DNA of 64,000 nucleotides from an uncultured Aquimarina sp. (GTDB lineage: Bacteria; Bacteroidota; Bacteroidia; Flavobacteriales; Flavobacteriaceae). The stretch covers positions 163,878 to 227,877 of the forward strand of contig CANNFM010000008.1 in NCBI GenBank assembly GCA_947503835.1. Direction: 5' to 3'. How positions within the stretch are numbered: position 1 is the stretch's first letter; every line of letters starts with the position of its first letter. A program made the position numbers and the translations under genes. The notes beneath the pieces were generated by a model. The model saw only the letters and a list, made by a program, of their open reading frames with translations. It was not told the origin of the DNA and made no database searches. Below, piece by piece: positions 41,440 through 54,000 of this stretch.

Positions 41440-44400
41440 CTATTCTTTCATCAATTTAATTACTTCTTCTTTTCCTTCTTTAGTAACTACTTGCACAAAA
41501 TAAACCCCTTTAGTCAATGCAGAAATGCTAAATGAATTTTGAGAGGCTTCTAAAACTATTTTACCCATCATATTATAAACCACAACATTTTCGACATCTG
41601 TGTTGAAGCTCACTTTATCATTCGAAGGATTAGGGAACATGGACAACTCTGGTACAGTATCTGTCGAAACATTCTTTTCTACCTTAAAGTAGTACGTTTG
41701 TATAGTGTCTACAGATTTGTTTATGAATTCTATAACGACTCTATATTCACCAGCATCAGTGATATTACAATTTAAGCTAGTTGATAAATCAAACCAACCT
41801 GAAGTACAGCTAGAATCTGTAGTAGGGCAATTGTTCTCCAATTCTATATCACAGTTAATATCGTTAAGCTGTTGCCAAACAATAGAAGCTACACCGCTAA
41901 ATGGAAGGTCAATTGCTTCTCCATTAGCATCTTCGATTGTAATCGTTGGATAAACTTGTCCCGTGATTGCACAAAAGATAATCTCATCTGCGTAATCTAA
42001 AAGTGGGTTCTGTTCTGTAGATTCTACAATAACTAATTGATCAGTCGTACAATTACTATTGTCTACAACAGAAACAATATAATCACCTGGTGTGCCAATC
42101 GTAAAGATAGTATTGGCTTGTGTCGAAATTACACTACCTGTTTCGGCTTCTTTTAATATATATGTATAAGGTGATGTCCCTCCTGTTGCAATAATCTCTA
42201 TAACTCCATCAGCATCATTAGTGATCGGTGTTACTGTAAGGTCTAAGGCTATTGGTGTTGGTTCATTGATTATGATATCTGAAATCTCAAATGGACACCC
42301 ATTATCATCTTCTACAGCAACTCGATATACGCCTGCTGCTAATCCTTCGAAAGTTTGTTCTCCGGCTATTCCATCAGAATCATCTTCTATAAAAGTAAAT
42401 ACTGCATTGCCATTATTATATAAAGAAAAGAAATAAGGTGCAGTACCTCCTGTAACATTGATTCTAATAGCTCCATCTTGATTTGAGTTACAACTTGTAT
42501 CAGTAGATGTTGCAGTAACTAAAAATTCTAATGGTTGCGTAACTGTAAACGCTACTGATTCTGAAAGAAGACCGTTACTCTCTACGGTATATACATAATC
42601 CCCTGCAAATAAATTACCGAAGAAACTGTTTCCCTGGGCTCCAATACTAACTTGTGATCCCAGATAATCTGTACCAGTTAATGTATATGAATAAATTCCT
42701 GATCCTCCTGTAACGGTAGCGTTTATTGACGCTGTGTTTAATCCGAAGCAAACAACACTTGAATTATCTAAATTCAGCTCTACAGAAAGATCTTCAACTG
42801 GAGTAACAATCTCAACATCAGTTTCAAATGTACATCCATAACTATCTGTTGTTACCACAGTATAAATCCCGGGAACAAGATCTGTAAAAACAGCATCAGT
42901 TACTGGTCCTCCACTATCTATGGCATATGCATAAGGTGGTGTACCTCCAGTTGCGTTCACTAAAATTTCTCCTCCTTGAGACGATGTTGGTTGTGTTACC
43001 GTAACATCTACTGTAATAGGGATTGGTTCTGCAATAAATACGGTTATTATATCATCACAATACGTATTGCTGTCGACTGCTCTTATTGTATACGTACCAG
43101 CAGCAAGATTAGACACTACTATTGGATTACTAACCGAGCTACCAATAGTTATTATAGCTCCTGTATTGTCCTCTGTAACTTCATAGTCAAAGACATTGGT
43201 TGATTGGTTGGTATTAATGTATGCTAAAATTTCTCCATCACTACTTCCAGGACAACTTTCAGGGTTAGCTACTACAGCATCGAGATATAATTCTATTAAT
43301 TCTGGAACAATAACATCAAATGTAATAGTACATCCGTTTGAATCTCTAACAAAAATAGGGTGTGTACCTGCAACGGCTATTGAGATCGCAGTAGGACTGG
43401 ATACCACAGGTGTAAAAGTACCTGCTTGATCAAAACTCCACTCATAGTTTCCAGTACCTCCGGTAATATTAAAGATTTCTACAATCGCGTCTTCGCTACC
43501 AGGAATACAACTTAATTCTCTTGCTAATGCAAAATCAGCAACGATCGGTGCAGGAACAAGAATATCTGCTTGTGTAGTAATACTACAACCAAAAGTGTCT
43601 TGTACTTCAATAATATGGCTCATACCAGGGTCAACATTATTAAAGGTAAATGTTGTTTGGTCTGTAGCTCCAGAAACCTCAATCCCATCTAATAGATAAG
43701 AGTATGGTGCTGCACCACTTATTACAGTAGCTGTAATAGCGGCGTCATCTCCATCAGAACATATCGGATTAGTTATATCTATAACCATTTGTAATGCTTC
43801 ATAAGGACTAACTACAACAGGATTGGTCTGTAACGTACAACCCGCCTCAAGATCTTGCACATATATTTGATAAGTTCCGGCTTGACCAAATCTAAAAGAA
43901 TAAGTATTACCATTAGTTGATACTGGATTGATCATACTCGAAAAATCCTCAATGGTACTAAATGTATAATTCCCTGATCCTCCTATAATATCCACATTAA
44001 TCAATGCTATATTCTCATTTGGATCATATTCTGGTATTGTTGGATCCGGGTTATAATCAGGATTACAACTTAAGTCTTTTATTAGTGAAGCTATTACCGA
44101 TGTATTAGATGCAGGAAGTATATCTATAGTATAGTTTTCTGTACAATTTCCATCATACGAAAGTACTTCTACATCATAAGTTCCTGGATACAATCCGGTA
44201 AAAACATGTTCGGATGCTGTAGTTGGGCCTTCAATTTGCGTGAAATTATCTGTCGTGCTATTAATAATATAAGTATAGTTAATTTCGGCATTTAAAACTG
44301 TTATGTTCACTAGACCCAAATCTTCAGGGCAGATTGGTGAAACGGGCTCAACAACTACGTCTGATATCCTATCCTCTAAAAACACATTGCCCTCAAAAAT

Positions 44401-46887
44401 ACATGCTGTTGGTATACCTGTGGCCTGACGTGCATACAGAGTATAAGTTCCTACCTCGGTTAAACCTGTAAACTCAGGTGATATCTGATATCCTATTATT
44501 GTATTCGTAATCGGCGTAATTAATTGATACTCATATTGATTTGATGAATTCTGTACTCTTAGTGTCCCTGGATTTCCGCATATTATATCTTGCAAAACAA
44601 CAAGATTTGGATCAAAGTTGTTTTGAAATACATTAAAATAGAATGGTACAGTACAATTATTATCAAAAGTAGCATTGATTCTATATTCTCCTGCTTGAGA
44701 TACCGTGAAGTTAGTACCCGTGCCTACCTGGACCCAATCGCCCTCACAACCTGAATCAAATGTTGGGCAGTTCTCATCTCTGATCACAGTAGGGCATGCA
44801 GCTGGATCTAAACGTTCCCAAAAAATACTGGCAGCTGTAGTAAATCCAGAATCTATATTTAATGTTGTACCTGCTCCACAAAAGAATATCTCTGGCAAAG
44901 GTTCTCCTGTTATCGGACATGTTCGTATACCACCGCTAACGTTTGGATTTGATCCCAGACTATTTACAATATCTACAACCGGATTAACAATATTATTAAA
45001 CGCATCTACAACAAATGTCTCTAAACCATCCAGACAATCTACTGCTCCAGTTTTTGTAACTGTATATGTTCCTGCAACCGTTACATCAATTGATTGATTT
45101 GTGCCAATTACAACTCCTGGGTTACTTATGTTTTCCCAAGAGTAATTCGTAAACCCAGCACCGGCAGTTAGGGTTGTTGATCCTGTACAAATAAATGCTG
45201 GTTGTGTTTCATTAAAACAAATATCCTCGCGAATCAATATATTTGGACCACCTACTACATCAAATCCACACACATCTTGTTCTAAGATACTTTCTTTACC
45301 AGTTATAGAAATCCCCGATACAGCTCCAGTATATGAAAAAGTCACTACGTTATCAATCTCATTAGAACATGCATCTCTTAAGTCTGCACAAGTGGTCACA
45401 ACAGTAACACCAAAACGAACAGTAAGTACATCACCATTGTTAGCCAAAAGTGCATCATTTATAGTAATATTGACTTCTTGATTAATATCATCATGAATAA
45501 CAGTTATTCCTGGGTTACTTACAGAAACACTACCTACCCTAAAATCTACATTTTTGGGCAGTATATTCTTGATACTCGTATTTATGATATCTTCATTACC
45601 CTTGTTTTGTATCGTTAATTCATAAAATAATTCATCAGCAAAATCCACTGATCCTCCGGTAATATCGACCTGGTTAACATCTAAAACCCGTTCGATTACT
45701 GTAAGTTCTGGTTCTATAACTTCAACCTGAAACGAATTAAAAAACACATTGTATGCATCGCCTCGTGATCTTAAAGAAAATTCTGCTGAAGTTTGATTGT
45801 TTCCGATAAGGGTATTATTCGGGTTAGGAATATCAAAAATATCTACATCAAACCCTAAAGTATTTTGTGATGCCGGAGTTCTGGAAGTACTATATGCTCC
45901 GTCTACAGAAATCGAGCTATCAAAAAAGTTATTTGCGCTGTTAGCCGGAGCTGTAAATAAATTTTGTTTTATCCCACCAACATTGGTAATCAAAAGATTA
46001 TCTCCATCAAAATTTAAGTCCCCTTCTAAAGAAGCGATAGCATATCTGGCATTAATAGGTAGTGGTGCCGGAGGGGTCATAAAGCCTGAATACGTGAATG
46101 ATGTATCCAGATCACTAGGTATTATATTTAAATACCCGTTTTCGGTACTAATATACTTTTGTGTTAAGGTATTATCTTCATACACAATCACTAGCATCCA
46201 GCCCCCGGATATACCATTAGAATTAGTTGTCGCAAGACCTGTAGAAGCCCGCATATTTGCAATGGTGTATGTTCCGCTGGGGTTTTCTAAGTCTTTTAAT
46301 ATACTTGTTACATCTGTATAACAAACATAGGGTATGTCTATTACTGCTGTATTATCAGGGTTTGTATTCGTATTACGATATCCATCATAAATAACCTGAG
46401 TGCTTGATGACAAAATATCTATATAGCTATTAGTTCCTGGGGGTTTAATTTTTAGAGTTCTAAAATCAGGTCTATTATCTGGTATAGGCAAATCGTCATA
46501 CTGGGCAAAAGTATTGTCTGCAGGGTTTCTGTCTACGTAATATGTTGCTGCCCAATACAAACCAGCGTAGGCAATCTTTCCACAATTACTAGAAATATTA
46601 AAGTCTGCGCTACTAGAACTAAATGTGCTTGGATCATTATCTATATCTATATATCCAAATGTTCTTTGATTGTTTCCTATAGTACCATTAAAATCATCAT
46701 TTGGCGTATAAGTAGTACCATCTATTGTTTCGTTGAGCCCTACAATACTATTCCCTATTACTTTCAACTCTCCTTTTATGTTTAGTGTACTATTAGGTAC
46801 AGGAGAAAAGGGGACTTGCGAATAGCCATTAACCCCTGCAAATAAGAACAGTGCCCCTACCATCCAAAATTTAAATTGTTTTTTCAT
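41440..46887 (-). CDS. T9SS-secreted SprB-repeat surface adhesin with type A sorting domain
   Basis: A 1,815-residue exported protein. The signal peptide (FWMVGALFLFAG) ends near GYSQ. Residues ~25-400 form a conserved N-terminal module (NNQRTFGYIDIDNDPSTFSS, IAYAGLYWAATY), followed by a DUF11-like domain (~405-525, LTIQNKGNEDIINTSIKNIL) and Ig-like and SprB-type modules, each with a cysteine before GGTxPY and a GC pair at its end. The C-terminus (PELSMFPNPSNDKVSF to VYFVQVVTKEGKEEVIKLMK) is a type A T9SS sorting domain, directing export across the outer membrane and cell-surface attachment. It is a paralog of the giant adhesin at 48060. A module like residues ~700-790 recurs just before the sorting domain. 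Confidence 0.92.
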   Translation of the reverse strand: MKKQFKFWMVGALFLFAGVNGYSQVPFSPVPNSTLNIKGELKVIGNSIVGLNETIDGTTYTPNDDFNGTIGNNQRTFGYIDIDNDPSTFSSSSADFNISSNCGKIAYAGLYWAATYYVDRNPADNTFAQYDDLPIPDNRPDFRTLKIKPPGTNSYIDILSSSTQVIYDGYRNTNTNPDNTAVIDIPYVCYTDVTSILKDLENPSGTYTIANMRASTGLATTNSNGISGGWMLVIVYEDNTLTQKYISTENGYLNIIPSDLDTSFTYSGFMTPPAPLPINARYAIASLEGDLNFDGDNLLITNVGGIKQNLFTAPANSANNFFDSSISVDGAYSTSRTPASQNTLGFDVDIFDIPNPNNTLIGNNQTSAEFSLRSRGDAYNVFFNSFQVEVIEPELTVIERVLDVNQVDITGGSVDFADELFYELTIQNKGNEDIINTSIKNILPKNVDFRVGSVSVSNPGITVIHDDINQEVNITINDALLANNGDVLTVRFGVTVVTTCADLRDACSNEIDNVVTFSYTGAVSGISITGKESILEQDVCGFDVVGGPNILIREDICFNETQPAFICTGSTTLTAGAGFTNYSWENISNPGVVIGTNQSIDVTVAGTYTVTKTGAVDCLDGLETFVVDAFNNIVNPVVDIVNSLGSNPNVSGGIRTCPITGEPLPEIFFCGAGTTLNIDSGFTTAASIFWERLDPAACPTVIRDENCPTFDSGCEGDWVQVGTGTNFTVSQAGEYRINATFDNNCTVPFYFNVFQNNFDPNLVVLQDIICGNPGTLRVQNSSNQYEYQLITPITNTIIGYQISPEFTGLTEVGTYTLYARQATGIPTACIFEGNVFLEDRISDVVVEPVSPICPEDLGLVNITVLNAEINYTYIINSTTDNFTQIEGPTTASEHVFTGLYPGTYDVEVLSYDGNCTENYTIDILPASNTSVIASLIKDLSCNPDYNPDPTIPEYDPNENIALINVDIIGGSGNYTFSTIEDFSSMINPVSTNGNTYSFRFGQAGTYQIYVQDLEAGCTLQTNPVVVSPYEALQMVIDITNPICSDGDDAAITATVISGAAPYSYLLDGIEVSGATDQTTFTFNNVDPGMSHIIEVQDTFGCSITTQADILVPAPIVADFALARELSCIPGSEDAIVEIFNITGGTGNYEWSFDQAGTFTPVVSSPTAISIAVAGTHPIFVRDSNGCTITFDVIVPELIELYLDAVVANPESCPGSSDGEILAYINTNQSTNVFDYEVTEDNTGAIITIGSSVSNPIVVSNLAAGTYTIRAVDSNTYCDDIITVFIAEPIPITVDVTVTQPTSSQGGEILVNATGGTPPYAYAIDSGGPVTDAVFTDLVPGIYTVVTTDSYGCTFETDVEIVTPVEDLSVELNLDNSSVVCFGLNTASINATVTGGSGIYSYTLTGTDYLGSQVSIGAQGNSFFGNLFAGDYVYTVESNGLLSESVAFTVTQPLEFLVTATSTDTSCNSNQDGAIRINVTGGTAPYFFSLYNNGNAVFTFIEDDSDGIAGEQTFEGLAAGVYRVAVEDDNGCPFEISDIIINEPTPIALDLTVTPITNDADGVIEIIATGGTSPYTYILKEAETGSVISTQANTIFTIGTPGDYIVSVVDNSNCTTDQLVIVESTEQNPLLDYADEIIFCAITGQVYPTITIEDANGEAIDLPFSGVASIVWQQLNDINCDIELENNCPTTDSSCTSGWFDLSTSLNCNITDAGEYRVVIEFINKSVDTIQTYYFKVEKNVSTDTVPELSMFPNPSNDKVSFNTDVENVVVYNMMGKIVLEASQNSFSISALTKGVYFVQVVTKEGKEEVIKLMKE

Positions 46888-46945
46888 GATTGATTGATTT
46901 TGATTTCTCTAAACGTGTGAATAATTAAAAATGCAAAATAGCCTG

Positions 46946-46953
46946 CAAAACTA
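46946..46953 (-). promoter_or_regulatory. Candidate -7 box for the 1,815-residue adhesin
   Basis: The minus strand reads TAGTTTTG, an exact TAnnTTTG match, 59 bp upstream of the start at 46887. A TTTG lies 15 bp further upstream, slightly closer than usual, and within the terminator stem of the preceding operon. Confidence 0.4.
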
Positions 46954-46969
46954 ATGTTTTTTTCAAAAC

Positions 46970-46999
46970 AAAGACCACTTCTTAAAAGAAGCGGTCTTT
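46970..46999 (-). terminator. Terminator of the giant-adhesin operon
   Basis: A 14-bp stem with one mismatch (46970-46983 with 46986-46999; AAAGACCACTTC against GAAGCGGTCTTT). On the minus strand it is followed by GTTTTGAAAAAAACA, a modest T tract. It lies 20 bp after the SprF-like stop at 47019. Confidence 0.75.
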
Positions 47000-47018
47000 A
47001 TCGTTATGTTATTAAATG

Positions 47019-47975
47019 TTAATACGTACATCCACATTTACTCTGTCGACAACCAAAGTCTAATCCTAAGGTAATCATATGAGATCCAGCTGCTGTAGTT
47101 GGTTGTAATACTTCATTTACATTAATCTGGTATCCATAAGCCACATAAAAGTTCGATTTTTTGATTCCTATCATAGGGGATACAGATAACGGTTTAAAGT
47201 CCTGATCCACCAATGATCTTAGGCTTATTCCGGCCCAGTAATAATCTCCTCGGTGCATTTTTCGCACTTTTAGGTTAATATCTGTGGTTGAACGTCCATC
47301 TCCTGCAAAGTTTTGATACAAAATAGAAGGTTCTACCTCGATATCACTAAATCTGTGATAGAAAGTATACCCAGTGTATAAATAGTAATTTTGTATCTGA
47401 GATGGCTCTGTTGGATTAAAATCATCTATTTGCTTCTGTAATAAGTTCACTGCATTAGCACTTAAAAAGAATCTTCCGATACGATACAACATTGCAATAT
47501 CAAAATTAGAATCATTAACACTTATATCAGCCAACCCTGGATTAAATGGGTTGTCTGGGTCACCATTATTAAATTCTGAAGTATCAATACCAAACTGAGT
47601 AAATTTATAACTAATACCGAACGATAAATATTGATTGTTGTATTCGCTCAATGTTAAATGATGAGCAAAAGACAACTGTATCCCTCTTTGGGTAGTAAAT
47701 CCATTCTGGTCATTAAATAAGACAGCTCCTACTCCAGAACGATCAGATATTCTACCATCGATAGATAAAGATTGAGTGCCTGGTGAATCTTCAATACTTA
47801 CCCATTGCTCAAAACCAGAAGCTCTAACCTGCCAACAATCTCCTACACCTGCATACGCAGAGGATATTAAATATGGGTTATCTGCAATATACTGGTTTTG
47901 TACAGGAGCGAAAAACTCTTGTGCAAAAGTGCAATAGCTTGCAAATAGACTAAATATGATAATATACTTCTTCAT
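47019..47975 (-). CDS. PorP/SprF family type IX secretion outer-membrane protein
   Basis: A 318-residue protein with a signal peptide (FSLFASYCTFA, cleaved near AQ) and the PorP/SprF pattern: QNQYIADNPYLISSAYAGV, WQVRASGFEQWVSIEDSPGT, GVGAVLFNDQNGFTTQRGIQ and alternating strands of an outer-membrane barrel to the end. The last residues are CRQSKCGCTY, an unusual cysteine cluster. SprF-type proteins are needed for secretion and attachment of a partner adhesin with a type B sorting domain, usually encoded next door. The giant adhesin directly upstream (84-bp gap) carries exactly that domain, so they form a cargo-partner pair. Confidence 0.92.
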   Translation of the reverse strand: MKKYIIIFSLFASYCTFAQEFFAPVQNQYIADNPYLISSAYAGVGDCWQVRASGFEQWVSIEDSPGTQSLSIDGRISDRSGVGAVLFNDQNGFTTQRGIQLSFAHHLTLSEYNNQYLSFGISYKFTQFGIDTSEFNNGDPDNPFNPGLADISVNDSNFDIAMLYRIGRFFLSANAVNLLQKQIDDFNPTEPSQIQNYYLYTGYTFYHRFSDIEVEPSILYQNFAGDGRSTTDINLKVRKMHRGDYYWAGISLRSLVDQDFKPLSVSPMIGIKKSNFYVAYGYQINVNEVLQPTTAAGSHMITLGLDFGCRQSKCGCTY

Positions 47976-48059
47976 CTAACATTTAAAATTACAGATCATT
48001 AACTTTCTCTTTCTGTGTCCTTAACCATACAGTTTTATAACTCACTTAGCGCCTATATA

Positions 48060-51000
48060 TTATCTATATAATGTAAAGTGGCCTGTAAACTCTCTATTGT
48101 CGACATCATTAAGGATTATTGTATACCAGTAGTCTCCTGAAGGAAGTTGTTTTCCTTGGTAAAGACCGGCCCATCCTTGTTGATCCCCTTTAAACTCTGC
48201 TAACATTCTACCGTATCGATCAAATATCATTACTTCCATGTTTTCAAAGAAGAATGGATCATCTGCATTAGGTGTAATCTGTCTTGGATACCAGAATCGC
48301 TCATCTGGATTACCATTTGGATTATCTGGGGTAAAGTAGTTAGGGATACGAATGTTGATATACGTAAGCGTTTGAACTACTATAGTTTCACATCCTGCAG
48401 CATCTACAACTCGTATCACATAATCTCCTGTCTCACGAATTACAAAAATGTTTCCTGCTAATTCTGTATAGTCTAATGGATCTAAATCATTAATTGTCAT
48501 ACCATCTTCTAATCGTACAAAGTAGTACGCATAGTTTGGTTCTCTATCAAACTGTCTTCCACCTTCTACAATAATTTGATACTCATTAGGATCCTGAGGG
48601 TTATTTGTCATCTGTGCAACAGGCGTAGTTAAAGGATCATAATTCAATACTTCAACAGTTCCTATACTTCTTCTACACATTTGGAATTCCATAAACCCTT
48701 CATACTCACCAGGGGTAACTTCAAAAGTTTGATCCACGCCTGTATTGTTAGCTGGGTTCGGTGTTCCGTTGATACCGTTAAGAGTATAAATAACACCCGC
48801 TTCCTCAGACAACTCACCAACATTAAATGTCACAAAGTATTGCTCTTCACTTGTCATTACAGGATTCATAGGATCGCTATAATCATACTCAGGACAAACT
48901 AAGCTTGGTTCTAACTCAGCATCAAGTACTACACCAGGTGTAATATCTATATTAAATGCACCTTGACAGTTTGCACTGTTCTGAGAATCTCTAATAAATA
49001 GAGTGGTTGTACCACCTGGAAGATTTTCGATCAATAAATTTGTTGGATCGGGTACTACTTGGTAATTAACTCCATCAATACTCCAGTAATATACTGGACT
49101 TGCTGGTGCTGGTGGTTGTAACCCTCCGGTAATTGATACTGTTGCTGTACCATTCATATCTCCTTCACAATCTTCTGGTGTAGTAGTATTGATAGCAACA
49201 TCAATAAGAGCAGGTTCAATAATTTCTATATTTAACTCTTCTCTTGGGCAACCATTATTGTCCTCTACTTCTACACGATAAATATCTGCTGGTAAATCTG
49301 TGAACGTATGTTCTGCCGTTAGACCATCTATATCATCTTCTAAGAACGTAAATACCGCGTCTCCTGCACTATTGTATAATGAATAGAAATATGGTGCAGT
49401 TCCTCCAGGAGTACCAGGAGGGGTAATTACTCTTATAGATACACGAATACTACCATCAGTTTCTCCATTACAAGAGATAGGCGTTTCATCAACATCTATT
49501 TGGAATTCTATTGGTTGTGTAATTGTAAAAGGTTGTACATCATCTACACAATTACCGCTCATTGTAGTATAGGTATATGATCCTGCTAATAAGTCTCCAA
49601 AGAAACTAGTTGTCTGTGGTCCAATATTTACTGCATTTAATAAGTAATCTGTACCAGAAATGCTATACATATAGTTTCCTAATCCACCCGTAGCAGTAGC
49701 ATCTACAGAACCTGTTGGTTCACTAAAACACACTATAGAATCATTACTTAAATCTAGTGTCACTACTAATGGATCAGGATCTCTAACCTGAATGGTATTT
49801 GAAGCAGGAGAATCACAATTATTACTATCCCTAACAAAGAAATCATAATCTCCCTCTGGTAAGTTAAGGAAAGTATCACTTGCCTGAAATACTATTGGTG
49901 ATACTACACCCGTAGTAATATTGGTAAAAATAAAACCAAATGTGTACCCAGGAGTTCCTCCACCAGGAATCACTTGTATGTTATTAGGGTTGGCCGTAAG
50001 ACAGCTTATACCTGTTGGAGTTACATCTATAGTAACAGCAGGTGGTGCATTAATAATCACAGGGTTTTGATCTATCTCACACATCAAATTATCAGTAACT
50101 GTAACAATATAATTCCCTGCTACTAAATTGTTCCACGTAAACGTATCAGTACCATTATTTACAGCTGCCGATTGTGTTCCATCAGGGAATGTTAAAGCAA
50201 AGAAATAAGTGCCTACACCTTGACCACCTGTTGCAACGGCAGTGATCATTCCATCATCGCTATCAGAACAGTCTAATAAACTCGGTGCAATTGGGTTTAA
50301 GCCTAACGGAGTTGGTGGTTGAATGTTTATAGGGAATGGAGTTGGTTCACAACCTCTGGTGTCTCTAACTCTTACCACATAATCTATTCCTGCAGGAGCA
50401 ACTCCTCCATCTAATAAGAAACCTCCAAATCTTGGGTCAGTACCAAAAGCTACTAGTACACCCCCGACAGCATCCTCTAATTGATACTCTAGAGTTCCTG
50501 TGCCTCCACTTGCAATAGCTTCTATCAATGCATCATCACCAGGGTTACAGCTTTCGTCTCGTATTTGATTCGCTGTTAAGGTAATCACTGGTGGTAACGT
50601 AATGGCTACGGTATTAGAATCATCATCACAGAATGGTGTTTGTGTTGCTATAACGGTAACTACAATATTACCTGCACCTAATCCAGGGATATCTAGTCCT
50701 AGAGCTGGATCTGTAGCCGTGTTTCCAGAACCAGTAGCTACTGTAACAGGAGGAACTACGCTTGTATTGGTCGCTTCATAATCATAGGTTCCTGTATATC
50801 CTGTAACCATTAATCTTACTAATCCATCTGGTGGAGTTGTATTGAAACAAGAAATATCATTACCTAATGTTATTGTAGCTTCAATGGTATCAAACTCTGC
50901 TATATCGTAAGATGGAGTATCTATAAAACAAGTTGTCGTCTGATCTGTAATTCTAAATACATATGATCCTACACTTGGCAAGGTAAATACTGCCGTTGTT

Positions 51001-54000
51001 TCTATTTCTGGCGTTCCAGGATCGTCTCCTGTTCCCGCTAAAATACCAAGTTGTACTGGTACTGGTGGTGTTCCACTTCCGCTAATTTCTGCAAAATCAA
51101 ATGGACCCGTTCCTCCGGTAATCGATACAATAACCGTCTCTGGATTAGTACAAGAAATCACTCCGCCATTAATTGCTGAAGTATCCCTAGTTACTGTTGG
51201 GTCGGTCATAATCGGTAAACTCACAGTTTCTATAAAAGTCACAGGAGCTGTAACACAACCATTACTATCGGTTACGGCAATTATATAATCTCCATTTTCA
51301 TCTGCTGTAAAGTTGTACTGTACACCCACTGAAGCTCCGTCAGCATCTACAATGCTTACATCGGTAACTGACACACCAGACGGAGTGGTATATGTAACAC
51401 TATAAGGTGGAGTACCGTCTTGAATTGTCACAGTAACCGTTGGGAAGTTTTCTGTACTTCCGGTACACGTGTAAGGTGTTTGAGTCGCATTTGCCGTCAC
51501 ACGAGTCGCATTTGGTATCGTAAAGGCTACTAGCCCAGAACATCCTCTGCTAGAAGTTACTTCCACTAAATATTCTCCAGCCGTCGGGTGCGGCGCTGGT
51601 AATGCATCAAATGACAATCCCGTAAACGTAAATGGTGAATTGCTAACTTGTGGAGCTCCTATTGCAGCACCCGTTATCGCCAGTGTTCCTCCATTATTTT
51701 CATAAAGCTGATACGTAAACGGCCCATCACCATCGGTGCCTGGTTGTAAGCTAATTACAACGCTACCATCGCTAGCTCCAACACAAGAAACACCTTCAGG
51801 AGCATCAATAGGAATTGGATCAACAGGTATTGCCAGATCAACTGGATCACTTGTGGCAGAACATCCAGAACCTGTGGCCGGAAGCACATTACTATCGGTC
51901 ACAGTTACCGTATAAGAACCTGCAGTAACGTTGTTAAAGATATTTCCACCTGCACCAGCTTGAACAACATTCACCGGTAAACCTCCACTATCTGTTCCTG
52001 TTAAGGTAAAGATGAAGTTCCCAGGATTTGTTGCAAAGTCTGAACCACCTGTTACTGTAGCAGTAATTATACCATTTACGTCACTTCTACATATTGGATC
52101 ACCTGTAAAATCAGCACTTATAGTTAACTCTGGTACGATAACCACAGTTTCATCTGCTGATACACATCCATTTTCATCAAATACCCGTACGGTGTATGTT
52201 CCCGGAGAAGTTACTGTAAAATTATGCTCTGTGATACTTACATTTCCAGCTACAGCTGGTTCAGTATCAATCTGGAATGTTAATGCTCCTGTTCCCAGAG
52301 GCGCAGCTACATTACTAACTCCTACTACGTTAATTATATATTCATCATCAAACACACATGCATCTGTCCATGCAGCTGAGGTGATTGTTGGATCTGGCGT
52401 TCTAAATACTGTTTCATTAACTGGGGTTGTACCACATCCGTTGTTGTCAGTAACACTAATAACATAGGTAGTACCCGCAATGGTCGCCGGTAATAAGAAT
52501 TCTTCAGTAGTATCACTAGTAGTACTGCTAAATAAGAATGGAGCTACACCATCGTCATCTGCTATATATGTAAATGGTCCCGTTCCACCTGTAACAGATA
52601 TTGTAACTCTTGCGTCTTCGTTACAATTTGCATTAATGTTCGTGTCAATATTAAACGATAACAGATCTGGTTCCGTAATTGTTACTGGCAGTGTTGTTGT
52701 GTCACAGAAAGGAGCATCAACTGCTTCTATCTCTACCACATACGTTCCTGCTAGTAATCCATTAGCTGGTAATCCTATAAGTGTTGGATTTGTAAATCCA
52801 GCCAATACAGTACCTGTAGCTGCTGGTAAGGCAGTGGTAGTATTTCTAACAATAAAATTAAACTCTCCTGTATAGTTCAATACATTCAAGTTAAGCTCAC
52901 CTGTCGCGGCACCATTACAAAGAACATTGGTGGCCACAGAAACGTTAGCTTCGATTTCGTCAAATGGATCAATCGTATAAGTAGGGGTGTCTATCGAACA
53001 TCCCGTTCCTGTATCAGTTATTGTAAACTGATAAGTACCTACGCTTGGCAATACAAATGTCACATTGGTAGCATTTGCTTCAACAGCAACTGTTCCTGGG
53101 TTGTCATCTGTTCCTGGACCAATACCAGTTTGTGCAGTTATTGTTCCACTAGTCTCTACAAAATCAAACGGTCCTGTTCCTCCTGTAACAGATACGATTA
53201 CTGTCTCACCATTATCACAAGAGATTTCTCCATTGTTAACCGCAGACGTATCTCTGGTTACCGTTGGATCTGTCATTACTGGGAATGCAGGGATGATTAA
53301 TACCGGCTCTACACTTGGACAACCTTTAGAATCAATAATCGTAAATTCATAATTACCAGCTACATTAGCAATGATTTGAATACCTGCAAGACCTATGTCT
53401 GTATCCAAAACTGCCGGATCTATAGATGTTACAATTGGTGTCCCATTAATAGTATATGATATAGTATATGGCCCTGTTCCTCCCATAAAATTATCTAAAG
53501 TAATTACCGGGAAGAGTACTGAACCACCAAAACAACTATATGCCGTTGCCGCAATGCTTACATCAGGAAGGGTTGGGTCATCTATGGTGTAATCCTGATC
53601 ATCTATACAAATTACATTCAATGCTCCATTAGGTTTAGTCGCTGTTACTCTTACAGTATAGGTTCCTATAGCAAGACCTGTGAATGTTGGACTTGCTTGT
53701 TGCGGTCTTATTGCCGGACCTGCTACAATCTCATATTGATATGTAACCGTAGGGTCAGGGTCAACAGAGGAAGGCGGCGGAACAGTTCTTAATACTGCTG
53801 TAATTGAACCATCTGTGTCTCCAACACATGAAACTGTAGTATTTGGTTGTGCTATTAATTCTGGCTCTATAGGTCCATCAATACTTACTGGTGCTGTAGA
53901 TGTACAACCAGGCGCAATACCTCTACCGTCATCGGTAACTTCTACAATATAATTTCCAGGCGGAACATTTGTATAGGTTCCTGTTGCATCACCAGTATTA

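Noticed and set aside
45797..46321. 174-codon plus-strand open frame opposite the 1,815-residue adhesin
   Set aside because: It is antisense to a well-supported coding region and its composition mirrors the complementary Thr/Gly/Asn-rich protein; one of many such shadows in both adhesin genes.
52012..52467. 151-codon plus-strand open frame opposite the giant adhesin
   Set aside because: Antisense shadow created by the codon bias of the SprB-like repeats; similar frames recur at 52480, 53065, 57919 and 59382.
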